Source: Haematospirillum sp. H4485 (GTDB lineage Bacteria > Pseudomonadota > Alphaproteobacteria > Rhodospirillales > Rhodospirillaceae). From it: DNA of 64,000 nucleotides. Each line of letters opens with the position of its first letter. Position 1 is the stretch's first letter. The translations under genes and the position numbers were made by a program. This document shows, piece by piece, positions 19,801 through 28,808 of this stretch. Where the stretch lies: assembly GCF_012102745.1 (NCBI RefSeq), contig NZ_JAAVSY010000001.1, forward strand, positions 186,001 to 250,000, given 5' to 3'. The notes below the pieces were generated by a model. It was not told the DNA's origin, did no database searches, and saw only the letters and a program-made list of their open reading frames with translations.

Positions 19801-22800
19801 ATGCGGTTCACCGATATTTTTCTTCGCAGGCCTGTTTTATCAATCGTGGTCAGCTTCATTATTCTTCTTCTTGGCATTCGTTCCTTGGACAGTATGCAGG
19901 TGAGGCAGTATCCGGAGCTGTCCAATACGGTCATCGAGGTCACGACTGTATACCCGGGTGCTGATGCCCGCCTGATGCAAGGTTTCATCGGTGATCCTAT
20001 TCAGGCTGCCTTGGCTCGTGTTGATGGGGTTGATTACATCACGTCCAGCAGTTCTGCTGGTTCCAGCCTTGTAACAGCGTATATCCGCCTGAACCATGAC
20101 CCGAATGCAGCAATGACCGAAGCCATGGCCCAAGTCTCGGCCGCACGTTCCGAGCTTCCTTCCGAAGCAGAGGAGCCAGTTGTCAAGAAGAAGGCTGGCT
20201 CCGGTGTGTCCAGCCTGTATATGGCGTTTTCCAGCACTGTACTGAATCGTGCCCAGATTACCGATTATGTCAGCCGGGTTGTCAGGCCGCAGTTGTCTAT
20301 TATTCCAGGCGTTGCATCGGTTACCTTGCTGGGTGCCCAGAAGATATCGGTTCGGATTTGGTTGAATCCTCAGTTGATGGCGCTGAACCAACTGACGGCC
20401 GAGCAAGTTTACGATGTTCTGAAGCGCAATAACCTGCAAGTCGCAGCCGGTTCCCTGCGTGGATATACTGATTCCATGACCATCCGCGCCGAAACCAGCG
20501 TCAGCGATGTGAATGCTGTCGAAAACCTAGTTATCAAAACGACAGATAGTGGTGTTGTACGTTTGGCAGACCTCGCCAAGGTCACGATTGGTCCAGAACA
20601 GTCAGACGTGACTGTTCTGTCCAATGGCCAGAAGGCGCTGTTTGTATCAATTGATGCTACGCCAGATGCCAATCCTTTGACAGTCGTTCGGGATGTCCGT
20701 GCGGCTTTGCCGCGTATACGGGAGAATCTTCCAGCCTCCATTCACCTTGATGTGAATTACGATTCAACAATTTTTATACAGGAGTCCATACGAGAGGTTC
20801 TGAAGACCCTTGTTGAGGCTGTGATCATTGTTATCTGCGTTATCTTTGTGTTTATGGGATCTCCGCGTTCGGTTGTCATACCGATTGTGACCATTCCCCT
20901 GTCTCTGATCGGCGTCTGTACGCTGATGCTGGCAATGGATTTTTCCATCAATCTGATGACGCTTCTGGCATTTGTTCTGGCTATTGGGTTGGTTGTGGAT
21001 GACGCCATTGTTGTGGTGGAGAACGTGCATCGGCACATAGAGGAGGGCAAATCACCTTTTCATGCTGCCATTGTCGGTGCTCGTGAGATTGCGGTGCCCG
21101 TTATTTCCATGACGATTACATTGGCAGCTGTTTACGCGCCAATGGCATTTCTGGGGGGATTGACGGGTGCCCTGTTCAAGGAGTTCGCGTTGACATTGGC
21201 AGGGTCTGTCTTGGTGTCTGGTGTTATTGCGCTGACACTGTCGCCAATGATGTGCGCTCATTTGCTGAAGGCCCATGATGGCAGCCGGATTGCGCAGGTG
21301 GTTGATGCTTGGTTTTCCCGTCTTTCAGCGCGTTATGAGCACTTGCTTTCGGAGTCTATCCGTCATTGGCGTTATGTCTTGATTGTGGCGACGGTTGTTC
21401 TTCTCAGCCTTCCCTTTTTGTTCAAGCTGGCAAGTTCCGAGCTTGCCCCGCCTGAGGATCAGGGTATTGCCTTGGTTGAGCTGACAGGTCCTACGGATGC
21501 CAATCCGGAGTATATGGATGTCTATGCTGAACAGGTTGGTGAGATTTTTGATTCTGTTCGAGAGAAAGATACCTATTTCTTCATTGTTGGCGCAGAGGCT
21601 GTGTCTGATGGTTTTGCCGGCGTTATACTCAAACCTTGGGGTGAGCGTCAGCGTTCCGAGAAGCAGGTTGTTGAGGAGGTTGGCCGGAATCTGAAGCAGG
21701 TTGTTGGTTTGAGAGGATCTGCGTTTTCCTTGCCACCTTTGCCTGGTTTTGGAGGAATGCCGGTGCAGTTTGTCATATCAACAACGGCAGACTATAATGC
21801 CCTGATGGGTGTGTTGCAGGAGTTCGGCGATGCAGCACGTAAAAGTGGTTATTTTATCTTCCAGAAGTTTGACCTTCAGTATGACAGACCCGAAGTCAAG
21901 GTAACGGTGGATCGTGATCGGGCAGGGCTTTATGGTGTATCCATGCAGGATATCGGTATGGCCTTGGGTGGTGTTTATGGTGGCAATTATGTCAACCGCA
22001 TTGATATAGAGGGCAAGGCCTATAAAGTCATTCCTAAGTCAGAGCGACAGTTCCGTCTTGATCCCGCCGCTATTGGAACAGTGTATGTGCGTGGTGCATC
22101 TGGCCAGTTGATCCCGTTATCCAGCCTTGTGCGTACAGAAATTGTGACGGAGCCCAACGTACTCAGGCAGTTTAATCAGTTGAACTCTGCCACTTTCCAA
22201 GCTGTACCCATGCCCGGTGCGGCTATGGGTGATATCGTCAGTTTTCTTCGCGATACGGCCCAGCGCCTGTTGCCTTCCGGCTATACCTTTGATTATGCTG
22301 GCCCGACACGCCAGTTTGTGACTGAGGGTAGCGCCCTTATGCTAACGTTCGCGTTTGCACTTGTCATTATTTACCTTGTTCTTGCCGCCCAGTACGAAAG
22401 CTTCAGGGATCCTTTGGTTATCATGGTGACGGTTCCGCTGGCCATGGTCGGGGCCATGGCGCCTTTGGCTATTGGACTGGTTTCACTGAATATTTACACC
22501 CAGGTTGGCCTGATTACATTGATCGGGCTTATCACGAAGCATGGCATTCTCATTTGTGAGGTTGCCCGTGAAGAGCAGATCTATGGAGGGAAAGACCGTA
22601 GGGAAGCTGTTGCGCATGCTGCATCTTTACGGTTGCGCCCTATTTTGATGACCACGGCGGCCATGGTTGCGGGTGCTTTCCCTTTGACACTTGCTTCCGG
22701 TGCCGGTGCAGGAAGCCGCCATTCTATTGGTGTTGTGATTGTTTCCGGTCTCTTGATCGGGACTCTCTTTACGCTTTTTGTTCTTCCTGTCGTCTATAGC

Positions 22801-22896
22801 TTTCTGGGAGATGATCACCGCGAGAAGCATAAGTACGCTTCCGAGAGAGATCGCTCGGCGGGACTTGAACCAGCTGTCCCCGGAAATGATTTGTAA
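19801..22896 (+). CDS. Efflux RND transporter permease subunit (AcrB/HAE1-like)
   Basis: This proton-driven inner-membrane exporter is 1,031 aa, the normal RND size. It begins FTDIFLRRPVLSIV, with TM1, a large periplasmic loop (about 35-335), TM2-6, a second large loop, and TM8-12. The TM4 proton-relay sequence GLVVDDAIVVVENVHRH contains the paired aspartates. FRDPLVIMVTVPLAMVG and GLITKHGILICE are conserved RND features. GGAGG at 19791-19795 precedes the ATG. With the adaptor it forms a two-gene operon; the outer-membrane channel must be encoded elsewhere. Substrates cannot be read from sequence. Confidence 0.95.
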   Translation: MRFTDIFLRRPVLSIVVSFIILLLGIRSLDSMQVRQYPELSNTVIEVTTVYPGADARLMQGFIGDPIQAALARVDGVDYITSSSSAGSSLVTAYIRLNHDPNAAMTEAMAQVSAARSELPSEAEEPVVKKKAGSGVSSLYMAFSSTVLNRAQITDYVSRVVRPQLSIIPGVASVTLLGAQKISVRIWLNPQLMALNQLTAEQVYDVLKRNNLQVAAGSLRGYTDSMTIRAETSVSDVNAVENLVIKTTDSGVVRLADLAKVTIGPEQSDVTVLSNGQKALFVSIDATPDANPLTVVRDVRAALPRIRENLPASIHLDVNYDSTIFIQESIREVLKTLVEAVIIVICVIFVFMGSPRSVVIPIVTIPLSLIGVCTLMLAMDFSINLMTLLAFVLAIGLVVDDAIVVVENVHRHIEEGKSPFHAAIVGAREIAVPVISMTITLAAVYAPMAFLGGLTGALFKEFALTLAGSVLVSGVIALTLSPMMCAHLLKAHDGSRIAQVVDAWFSRLSARYEHLLSESIRHWRYVLIVATVVLLSLPFLFKLASSELAPPEDQGIALVELTGPTDANPEYMDVYAEQVGEIFDSVREKDTYFFIVGAEAVSDGFAGVILKPWGERQRSEKQVVEEVGRNLKQVVGLRGSAFSLPPLPGFGGMPVQFVISTTADYNALMGVLQEFGDAARKSGYFIFQKFDLQYDRPEVKVTVDRDRAGLYGVSMQDIGMALGGVYGGNYVNRIDIEGKAYKVIPKSERQFRLDPAAIGTVYVRGASGQLIPLSSLVRTEIVTEPNVLRQFNQLNSATFQAVPMPGAAMGDIVSFLRDTAQRLLPSGYTFDYAGPTRQFVTEGSALMLTFAFALVIIYLVLAAQYESFRDPLVIMVTVPLAMVGAMAPLAIGLVSLNIYTQVGLITLIGLITKHGILICEVAREEQIYGGKDRREAVAHAASLRLRPILMTTAAMVAGAFPLTLASGAGAGSRHSIGVVIVSGLLIGTLFTLFVLPVVYSFLGDDHREKHKYASERDRSAGLEPAVPGNDL

Positions 22897-22914
22897 TCTG
22901 TTTGTGGCAACAAA

Positions 22915-22943
22915 AAGCCCCCCGATGGTGGGGGGCTTGGGGC
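22915..22943 (-). terminator. Rho-independent terminator of the cytochrome c gene
   Basis: A 9-bp GC-rich stem (22915-22923 with 22930-22938) is followed on the minus strand by T residues, which suits the cytochrome c gene ending at 22960. It also lies 18 nt after the RND permease stop on the plus strand, where it lacks a good T-run but may act in both directions. Confidence 0.8.
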
Positions 22944-22959
22944 GTGTTACGAGATAGTC

Positions 22960-23367
22960 CTACTTGAGGCTTTCCAGATACATGATCACAGCAGCCCGCT
23001 CATCGGCTTTGGGCAGCTTGAAGGTCATCTTGGAGCGAACCTTGGCATCCCCGGTTTTTTGTTCCAGAAATTTGGAAGGATCCGTGAGATAGGTATCGAG
23101 CTCGGTCTTGTCCCACGCAAAGCCTTTTGTTGCGGCATCAGTCAGACCTGTTGAATAGGCATAGCCTGCAGCTTTTGCAGGCCCCCGGGTTGTTATGCCA
23201 AACAGGTTAGGGCCAACCTTGTGTGCACCGCCCTTATCAAAGTTATGGCAGGCTGCACAGCGACTCTTGGCGATTTTCTCGCCAGCGGCAAGATCTTGGG
23301 CCATGACCGACCCGGACACAAAAAGAAGACCAGCTACAAGACTGGTTACGGATACTCGGAATATCAT
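22960..23367 (-). CDS. Periplasmic class I cytochrome c (c550-type)
   Basis: This is a soluble electron carrier of the mitochondrial-type cytochrome c family. The precursor is 135 aa with a signal peptide cleaved after about SVMA (residue 23). The heme motif CAACH is at residues 37-41. HKVGPNLFGI follows, as in cytochrome c2/c550. A Met within SKMTFKLP near residue 115 is the probable sixth ligand. ATG 23367 was chosen because AGGAGAG lies just upstream and the signal peptide begins there. Neighbours do not identify its redox partner. Confidence 0.93.
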   Translation of the reverse strand: MIFRVSVTSLVAGLLFVSGSVMAQDLAAGEKIAKSRCAACHNFDKGGAHKVGPNLFGITTRGPAKAAGYAYSTGLTDAATKGFAWDKTELDTYLTDPSKFLEQKTGDAKVRSKMTFKLPKADERAAVIMYLESLK

Positions 23368-23546
23368 TGCGCTCTCCTTGGCACCCCTGATGTATCCCGC
23401 GGTACAGATGGACAACACTCTCTCCGCGTGCAAACCATTTGTGCAGGACGACCGCATTGTAGCTGCAAGGCGTTTATAAATCTACCCCACCTTGTTTATT
23501 CCATATGTAGGGGCGCGAGGGTTTGCGTCTTGCTTTGCAGGCACGG

Positions 23547-23580
23547 AAAACCCCGCCGGAACACTGTTCAAGCGGGGTTT
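23547..23580 (-). terminator. Terminator after rpsU
   Basis: A 9-10-bp stem (AAACCCCGC / GCGGGGTTT) with a 15-nt loop is followed on the minus strand by TTTT. It lies 46 nt beyond the rpsU stop. Confidence 0.75.
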
Positions 23581-23626
23581 CGGGTACTCAAGGAGGCCGT
23601 TTGGGACAAACGGATCGACCTTGGGC

Positions 23627-23830
23627 TTAGAAGCCGTCGCGCTCGAGGCGCTTGCGCTCCAGCTTCCGCGTACGGCGGATGGCCTCAGCCTTTTCGCGGG
23701 CCTTCCTCTCGGAACGCTTCTCAAAACTGCGCCGGAGCTTCATTTCACGGAAAACTCCTTCGCGCTGCATCTTTTTCTTCAGAGCCTTGAGAGCCTGATC
23801 GACGTTGTTGTCACGAACCAGAACCTGCAC
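23627..23830 (-). CDS. rpsU: 30S ribosomal protein S21
   Basis: S21 is a small basic ribosomal protein near the anti-Shine-Dalgarno end of 16S rRNA. The 67-aa protein begins with the family pattern [20 protein letters not shown] and ends with an arginine-rich helical tail. The start is GTG 23830. It has an unusually complete ribosome-binding sequence upstream. It is transcribed alone, diverging from def, and has its own terminator. Confidence 0.97.
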   Translation of the reverse strand: MQVLVRDNNVDQALKALKKKMQREGVFREMKLRRSFEKRSERKAREKAEAIRRTRKLERKRLERDGF

Positions 23831-23836
23831 TTGACG

Positions 23837-23846
23837 TCACCTCCTT
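23837..23846 (-). promoter_or_regulatory. Extended Shine-Dalgarno sequence of rpsU
   Basis: On the minus strand the ten bases AAGGAGGTGA sit 6 nt before the GTG start of rpsU. This is a near-complete match to the 3' end of 16S rRNA and it fixes the start codon. Confidence 0.85.
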
Positions 23847-24053
23847 CCGCAGGAAATCATGTGTTTTACCCTGTAGGACAGGGAAAAAGAAACAGGAACA
23901 CTTGCTTGTGACAAGGTGTTCCTACACGATGTTCTAGCATGCTATTGTGCGCGGGAAAACAAAATAATAGGGCAGAATTCTGCAGTACCCCACTGCGCAT
24001 CATGATATGGTGTGTCTGTCGGTGAAAAGGCAGGGAAGTTCAAAGAGTAGGGC

Positions 24054-24578
24054 ATGCCAATACTGAAAATAGCCCGCATGGGTCACCCTGTCTTGCAGAC
24101 GCCGGCGCGTGCCGTTGAAGACCCAAAGAGCGAAGAGGTCGCTCGGATTGTTGAGTCCATGATTGAGACCATGGAGGATGCCGGCGGCGTGGGGCTGGCT
24201 GCTCCCCAGGTTCATATTCCTCTGAGAATCATTATATTTCATGTCCCGGAAAAGTGTTCGGGTAGCGCAGGTGTTCCATTGACCGTGTTGATCAATCCCG
24301 AGCTTGAGCCGGTCGGCAGCGAATGTGTAGAGGGTGTGGAGGCTTGCCTGTCTCTTCCCGGACTTGCTGGGACAGTGCCTCGTTGGAAGAGCGTCCGGTA
24401 CAGGGGATTTGACCTTTCCGGCAACAGGCTGGATGAGTTGGTGGAAGGTTTTCATGCCAGGGTTGTTCAGCACGAAATTGACCATCTGGATGGGATTCTT
24501 TATCCCATGAGAATGAAAAACATGGCGACCTTTGGCTTTGTGGAAGAGCTCAGGAGAGTGTCTGCTCCTGATGAATAA
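24054..24578 (+). CDS. def: Peptide deformylase
   Basis: Def removes the formyl group from nascent N-termini using a metal bound by one Cys and two His. The protein is 174 aa. Motif I is GGVGLAAPQ (44-52). Motif II reads EACLS with ligand Cys98, where EGCLS is usual. Motif III is HEIDHLDG with His140, Glu141 and His144. All catalytic residues are present. The gene is not next to fmt, its common partner, so it may be a second copy. COQ9 starts 33 nt after its stop. Confidence 0.94.
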   Translation: MPILKIARMGHPVLQTPARAVEDPKSEEVARIVESMIETMEDAGGVGLAAPQVHIPLRIIIFHVPEKCSGSAGVPLTVLINPELEPVGSECVEGVEACLSLPGLAGTVPRWKSVRYRGFDLSGNRLDELVEGFHARVVQHEIDHLDGILYPMRMKNMATFGFVEELRRVSAPDE

Positions 24579-24611
24579 TAGCGCATTAATGGTCTTGATC
24601 GAGGGGTTGTG

Positions 24612-25331
24612 ATGGCAGGGCATGCTGGTAAAGCCGGGGCAAACCCGCAGGAAGAAAGTGCCGGGGGTGAGAGGCGCTCCCGGCAGGACAGGCTTGTCCT
24701 TGCAGCCTTGGCCCATGTTCCGTTTGATGGGTGGAGTGATCTTGCCTTGGAGCGGGCGGCGCGCGATTGCGGTTTGCCTCCTGATGCGCCGGGGTATTTA
24801 TTTCCGCGGGGCGTTATTGATGCCGTTGATCATTTTGCGTCCTTGGCGGACCGTTTGATGATTGAGGACATGCAGGGGGTATGTGAGGACAAGTCCCGGG
24901 TGCAGGACAAGCTTCATCGTGCTATCCGCATGCGTCTTGAACGATGGAGCAGTTTTCGGGAGGCTGTGCGCAGGGGGTTGCTGCTTTATGCCTTGCCCTC
25001 CAATATGCCGCGTGCAGTGGCGGCAACAGCTCGTACGGCCGATGCTGTCTGGCGTGCTGCAGGCGATTCCTCCCATGATTTCAACTGGTATACCAAGCGT
25101 GCTTCCATATCGGGTATTTATACGGCTACGCTTCTGTACTGGCTTGATGACCCAAGTGACGGATGCGAAAAAACGTGGGACTTCTTGCACCGTAACCTTG
25201 ATGGGATGGGAAAAGCCATAAAGGCGAGGACATCTTTGCAGAAGCGTTGTGCGGCGATGATGCCTGATCTTCCTGGCCTCTTGTCGTCATTTGGATATCA
25301 AGCCGCAAGGCGTGGTTCGCGCCGTATGTAG
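24612..25331 (+). CDS. COQ9 family protein
   Basis: COQ9 is a lipid-binding, TetR-fold protein that supports COQ7-type hydroxylation in ubiquinone synthesis in mitochondria; alphaproteobacterial relatives are known. The protein is 239 aa from ATG 24612, preceded by GAGGGG. The N-terminus has a TetR-like helical region (RQDRLVLAALAHVPFDGWS). The C-terminal half carries the COQ9 pattern NWYTKRASISGIYTATLLYWLDD (about 157-180). The gene is followed closely by an SCP2-type lipid carrier on the same strand, which supports a role in handling a hydrophobic quinone intermediate. Confidence 0.9.
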   Translation: MAGHAGKAGANPQEESAGGERRSRQDRLVLAALAHVPFDGWSDLALERAARDCGLPPDAPGYLFPRGVIDAVDHFASLADRLMIEDMQGVCEDKSRVQDKLHRAIRMRLERWSSFREAVRRGLLLYALPSNMPRAVAATARTADAVWRAAGDSSHDFNWYTKRASISGIYTATLLYWLDDPSDGCEKTWDFLHRNLDGMGKAIKARTSLQKRCAAMMPDLPGLLSSFGYQAARRGSRRM

Positions 25332-25363
25332 CGGGCGGGCTCTTTATTGTATGGGGGACGGGC

Positions 25364-25663
25364 ATGTCCATTGATGATGTTGAAGAGCGTGTTGGTTCCC
25401 TGCTTGGGACAATTGGTACGCTGGGTGCTGTTGTCAAATTCGAGTTGAAGGATGAAGGGGTTTTGCGTATTGACGCGACATCTTCGCCTGCCGTTGTCAG
25501 CCGGGAGGATGGTCCAGCTGATACATCCATACGGATTTCATCAGATAACTTGTTGAAGCTGATGGATGGGAACATGGATCCTATGGTTGCGTTTGCCATG
25601 GGCAAGATCAAAGTAGAGGGATCCAAGGGGCTGGCCATGAAGCTGACCTCTCTTCTGAAGTAA
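25364..25663 (+). CDS. SCP2 sterol-binding domain protein
   Basis: This 99-aa protein is a stand-alone SCP2 domain, a hydrophobic-pocket fold that binds lipids. The features are VVKFELKDEGVLRIDA, then DTSIRISSDNLLKLMDGNMDPMVAFAMGKIKVEG, the usual core, ending in a short helix. It lies 32 nt after the COQ9 gene in the same direction. In E. coli, UbiJ and UbiT are SCP2-domain factors of ubiquinone synthesis, so a similar role is a reasonable inference here. The length is shorter than UbiJ. Confidence 0.85.
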   Translation: MSIDDVEERVGSLLGTIGTLGAVVKFELKDEGVLRIDATSSPAVVSREDGPADTSIRISSDNLLKLMDGNMDPMVAFAMGKIKVEGSKGLAMKLTSLLK

Positions 25664-25893
25664 AAATCCTGCGCCTGTTGCATGTGGCCTGTGTCAAGAA
25701 GCTCTGGAATATCAGGGGCTTTAGTTGTCCCTGTGGAATTGTGGCGGTTGTCTGTGTTCCCGATTTGCCGGGTTCCTGTTATTTTTGCTACCGTTGGTCT
25801 TGGGGCTGGACAGGAAAAAACCGTGAATTATCAGGCTGGCATTGGCAGTCTGTCTGCTGGAAGAGATAGAAAATCTATCTCGGGGGGGGCGCG

Positions 25894-26805
25894 GTGAAGC
25901 GGGACCTGCCATCGTTGAATGCGTTGCGGGCCTTTGAAGCGGCTGCTCGTCATTCCAGCTTTGTCGGTGCCGCCGAGGAGCTTGCTGTTACGCCCGCAGC
26001 CGTTAGTCATCAGATCCGTAGCCTTGAGGATCATTTCGGAGCATCGCTGTTCCAGCGTCATCACAGGGCTGTCGAGTTGACCCCGGTTGGACGCCGGCTT
26101 TTGCCGGGGCTGACCGATGCATTTGATCGCCTTACGATGGCTGTCAATGATGCGCGCCCCCGACCTGACAGCCCTGTGACCGTTTCTGTTGCGTCACCGT
26201 TCGCCGCCAAGTGGCTTGCGCCACGGCTGGAGGGGTTTTTCTCCTGTCATCCGGACATACCTGTTCAGGTTCAGCCCGATATGAAGGGGGAACCCAGTGA
26301 GAGTGCTCATGCTGATCTTGCTGTATTCTTGGCAGATCCGGATGGCCAAGGTGTTGGCCGTTTGTTTGAGGATCAACTTTTTCCCGTCTGTGCTCCGGTT
26401 CTGCGTATGTCTTTGAAGGCCCCGGCCAATCTGTCGATGCAGACGATCCTGCACGACAGCTCTGCCCGTGAGCTTGATGCGGCGGGTTGGAGTTCTTGGT
26501 TGCGCGCCGTTGGGATGCATGGTTTTTGCGGAGCAAGGGAGCAGTATATGGACCATGGGGCGCTTGTAATGGATGCTGCCCTGCATGGCCTTGGCGTGGC
26601 TTTGGCCAGGGGTGCCTTTGTAGCCTCCGAGCTACGAACAGGTACGCTGGTGCGTCCGTTCGATGTCTCTGTCAGTAGTGGTCGCCCGTGGTGCTTGCTT
26701 TCAAACCCGGATACGGCGTCGGCACCAGGGGTTATGGCATTCCGGAACTGGCTACTGGCAGAAGCGAGCACCTTTCGGTCGGCAAATCCACGTCTTGTTC
26801 ACTGA
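25894..26805 (+). CDS. LysR-family transcriptional regulator (GcvA-like)
   Basis: This is a 303-aa DNA-binding regulator. The N-terminal winged helix-turn-helix reads LNALRAFEAAARHSSFVGAAEELAVTPAAVSHQIRSLEDHFG, split here by its conserved LysR positions (residues 8-50). A type-2 periplasmic-binding-like effector domain follows from about 90. The LPSLNALRAFEAAARH opening is typical of the GcvA/AmpR branch. GTG 25894 is the start. No divergently oriented target gene lies next to it, so its target is unclear. It converges on dusA with a 13-nt gap. Confidence 0.9.
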   Translation: MKRDLPSLNALRAFEAAARHSSFVGAAEELAVTPAAVSHQIRSLEDHFGASLFQRHHRAVELTPVGRRLLPGLTDAFDRLTMAVNDARPRPDSPVTVSVASPFAAKWLAPRLEGFFSCHPDIPVQVQPDMKGEPSESAHADLAVFLADPDGQGVGRLFEDQLFPVCAPVLRMSLKAPANLSMQTILHDSSARELDAAGWSSWLRAVGMHGFCGAREQYMDHGALVMDAALHGLGVALARGAFVASELRTGTLVRPFDVSVSSGRPWCLLSNPDTASAPGVMAFRNWLLAEASTFRSANPRLVH

Positions 26806-26818
26806 AAGATTCAGTGTG

Positions 26819-27835
26819 TCAGATGGCTTCCGATACGGCATCTTCAGTTGATGTGCGTATAATCTCTATGGAACGTTCCCAGACATCCAGCCCTGCCTCA
26901 CGGCTTGATGCATTTTCGCTCAGATAGCGGCGCCATGTGCGCGCGCCGTGCATGCCATGAAAGAGCCCCAGAACGTGCCGGGTCATGTGGTGGAGCGGAA
27001 CGCCGCGCGCCAAGTGTTTTTTGATATGAGGGGTGAACTGCTCCAACACCTGTATACGATCAGGTCTTTGCAAGGCGGTGTCACCGGTAAGAAGCGAATC
27101 TGCCTCTGACAGGATCCACGGCGTTTGATAAGCGGCACGGCCTATCATACAGCCATCCACAACGCCCAGATGGGGGCGGCATTCGTCAATGGATCCCAGC
27201 CCACCGTTCAAGACGATCTGGAGTTCAGGGAACTCTTTCTTGATACGATGTACGACGTCATACCGCAGCGGAGGGATTTCCCGGTTCTGTTTCGGCGAAA
27301 GACCATTCAGCCACGCTTTTCTGGCATGAATGATAAACGTACGGCATGTTCCGCTGGCAACCGTTTCAATGAAGCGGCACAGTTCGTCATAGCTGTCGGT
27401 CCGGTCAATCCCTATGCGGTGCTTGACCGTAACGGGCTTGTCTGTTTCTTCTTGCATGGCATTCAGGCAATCCCTGACCAGAAGCGGGGTTGCCATCAGG
27501 CAAGCCCCGAAGCGCCCGGATGAAACCCGATCCGAGGGGCAGCCGACATTCAGGTTGATTTCGTCATACCCCCATTGATCGGCAATTTTTGTACACCGAG
27601 CCAGATCAGCGGGGTCAGAGCCGCCAAGCTGAAGGGCCACGGGGTGTTCTTGCGGATCAAAGTCCAGGAACCTGTGTTTGTCTCCATGCAAAATGGCTCC
27701 TGTCACGACCATTTCCGTGTACAGACGGGTGTACTTCGTAATCCCGCGCAAAAAGACCCGGTCGTGACGATCCGTCCAGTCCATCATCGGTGCGACAGAC
27801 AGCCTGAGATCAGGCCATGTATGCTGTGTGCTCAT
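26819..27835 (-). CDS. dusA: tRNA-dihydrouridine(20/20a) synthase
   Basis: DusA reduces uridines in the tRNA D-loop using FMN and NADPH. The protein is 338 aa. It starts SVAPMMDWTDRHDR, the FMN-barrel opening. NLNVGCPSDRV holds catalytic Cys99. HARKAWLNGLSPKQNR is the DusA-specific motif, and VLNGGLGSIDE and MIGRAAYQTPW complete the flavin site. Length and motifs identify the DusA subfamily rather than DusB. Confidence 0.95.
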   Translation of the reverse strand: MSTQHTWPDLRLSVAPMMDWTDRHDRVFLRGITKYTRLYTEMVVTGAILHGDKHRFLDFDPQEHPVALQLGGSDPADLARCTKIADQWGYDEINLNVGCPSDRVSSGRFGACLMATPLLVRDCLNAMQEETDKPVTVKHRIGIDRTDSYDELCRFIETVASGTCRTFIIHARKAWLNGLSPKQNREIPPLRYDVVHRIKKEFPELQIVLNGGLGSIDECRPHLGVVDGCMIGRAAYQTPWILSEADSLLTGDTALQRPDRIQVLEQFTPHIKKHLARGVPLHHMTRHVLGLFHGMHGARTWRRYLSENASSREAGLDVWERSIEIIRTSTEDAVSEAI

Positions 27836-28278
27836 ATTCCGGTTTAAAGCAGAAAAATGACGTTACGACAACCATGCTCACCAGAGCTTGACGGGTAGGT
27901 CTGTTATATGCAGATTTATAAGAACAAAAAGTGAACATGGTGTGAAAGATGCGATTTCAGCACTACGCGGCAGACTTTATCGGATTGGCGGCCCTTTTCG
28001 CCGTGATCTACCTTTGGTCATTCTTTGCCTCTGTTCTCTATGCCCCATTCTGACGATCAGTCGTGAATAATGGTATTAAGGTGGTGTAGCCTTGTGCCAG
28101 CAAGAGAATTTGACAGATTATTTGTTTGATGTAGAATGAACTCAGAACACAGCGTGTACAGGGCGTGCCGATTCCCCTGTGCCTCGGCTGCTTCTTCCGC
28201 GTGTGTCTATGGGATTTTTATTTGCTTCCTCCCGGTGGGGCGGGGGCATTTTGTGCAGAACGTAAGGATCTCTCTGGT
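27836..28278. other. 443-nt intergenic region, mostly unassigned
   Basis: This lies between dusA (minus) and the unknown 141-aa gene (plus). It must hold the dusA promoter and probably the plus-strand promoter. I see one small possible reading frame at 27949-28053, listed separately, and no tRNA, terminator or repeat of note. Confidence 0.6.
27949..28053 (+). CDS. Possible 34-aa single-span membrane peptide
   Basis: A short frame from ATG 27949 to TGA encodes a 34-residue peptide. A polar start (MRFQHYAADF) leads into one strongly hydrophobic aromatic segment (about residues 11-32) that could span the membrane. GAAAG sits directly before the ATG, a poor ribosome spacing. The composition resembles small membrane subunits such as CydX or CcoQ, but I recognise no specific family and no oxidase gene is nearby. 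It could be chance. Confidence 0.3.
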   Translation: MRFQHYAADFIGLAALFAVIYLWSFFASVLYAPF

Positions 28279-28704
28279 ATGGTCGCCAAAGTTGGACAAG
28301 GGCAACAAGCTCTCCCGGTCTCGTCTTCGTCGAGGCTTGCCGGCGGCTACCCTGTTTCTTCGGCGCAAAGCTTCAGCCAAGTTGCCAGTCTGCAGCAAGG
28401 CCGGGGTGTCGGTCCAGAGGATGAGTCTCTTCATTTTGCTGATACGTGGGATGATCTGCAGGGTCGCCAGCCTGCACAGCAGGAGTCTGATGGGTCTGGG
28501 CGCTGGTCCGGTGTTCATTTTGGTGGTGTTCTGACGACGTCTGCGGTATCGGGTTTTCTTGTTTCCTGGCGTTCCCGTAACGATACGCAGGTGCAGAAGG
28601 TTTCGACCAAAGATGGGGCTTTTTTCTACGACACAGTCGTGAAGGTCCTGTCATCCGGTGGCGTTCAGCAGCATGTTGGAGCTAATTACAGCCGTCTTTT
28701 CTAG
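28279..28704 (+). CDS. Uncharacterised 141-aa protein next to a rod-like flagellar protein
   Basis: I do not recognise this family. From ATG 28279, preceded by AAGGA, the protein has 141 aa. The first 75 residues are rich in Ser, Gln and Gly and look disordered. The C-terminal half (RWSGVHFGGVLTT... to NYSRLF) is more ordered, with alternating hydrophobic residues. There is no signal peptide or clear membrane span. It lies 104 nt before the FlgC-like gene in the same orientation. A flagellar or surface role is only a guess from that neighbour. Confidence 0.7.
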   Translation: MVAKVGQGQQALPVSSSSRLAGGYPVSSAQSFSQVASLQQGRGVGPEDESLHFADTWDDLQGRQPAQQESDGSGRWSGVHFGGVLTTSAVSGFLVSWRSRNDTQVQKVSTKDGAFFYDTVVKVLSSGGVQQHVGANYSRLF

Positions 28705-28808
28705 GACTGAAGGCTGGTCCCTTTTCCCCATACCGCAATGTTCATGGTCATGCATATGATGTGGTGCGCCAGCGTACTGGCTTGGCGTTGTCTTTTGGGG
28801 GTTGGTCT

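Noticed and set aside
25664-25893. Short overlapping frames before the LysR gene
   Set aside because: Competing frames with mixed composition and no ribosome sites; more likely a promoter region.
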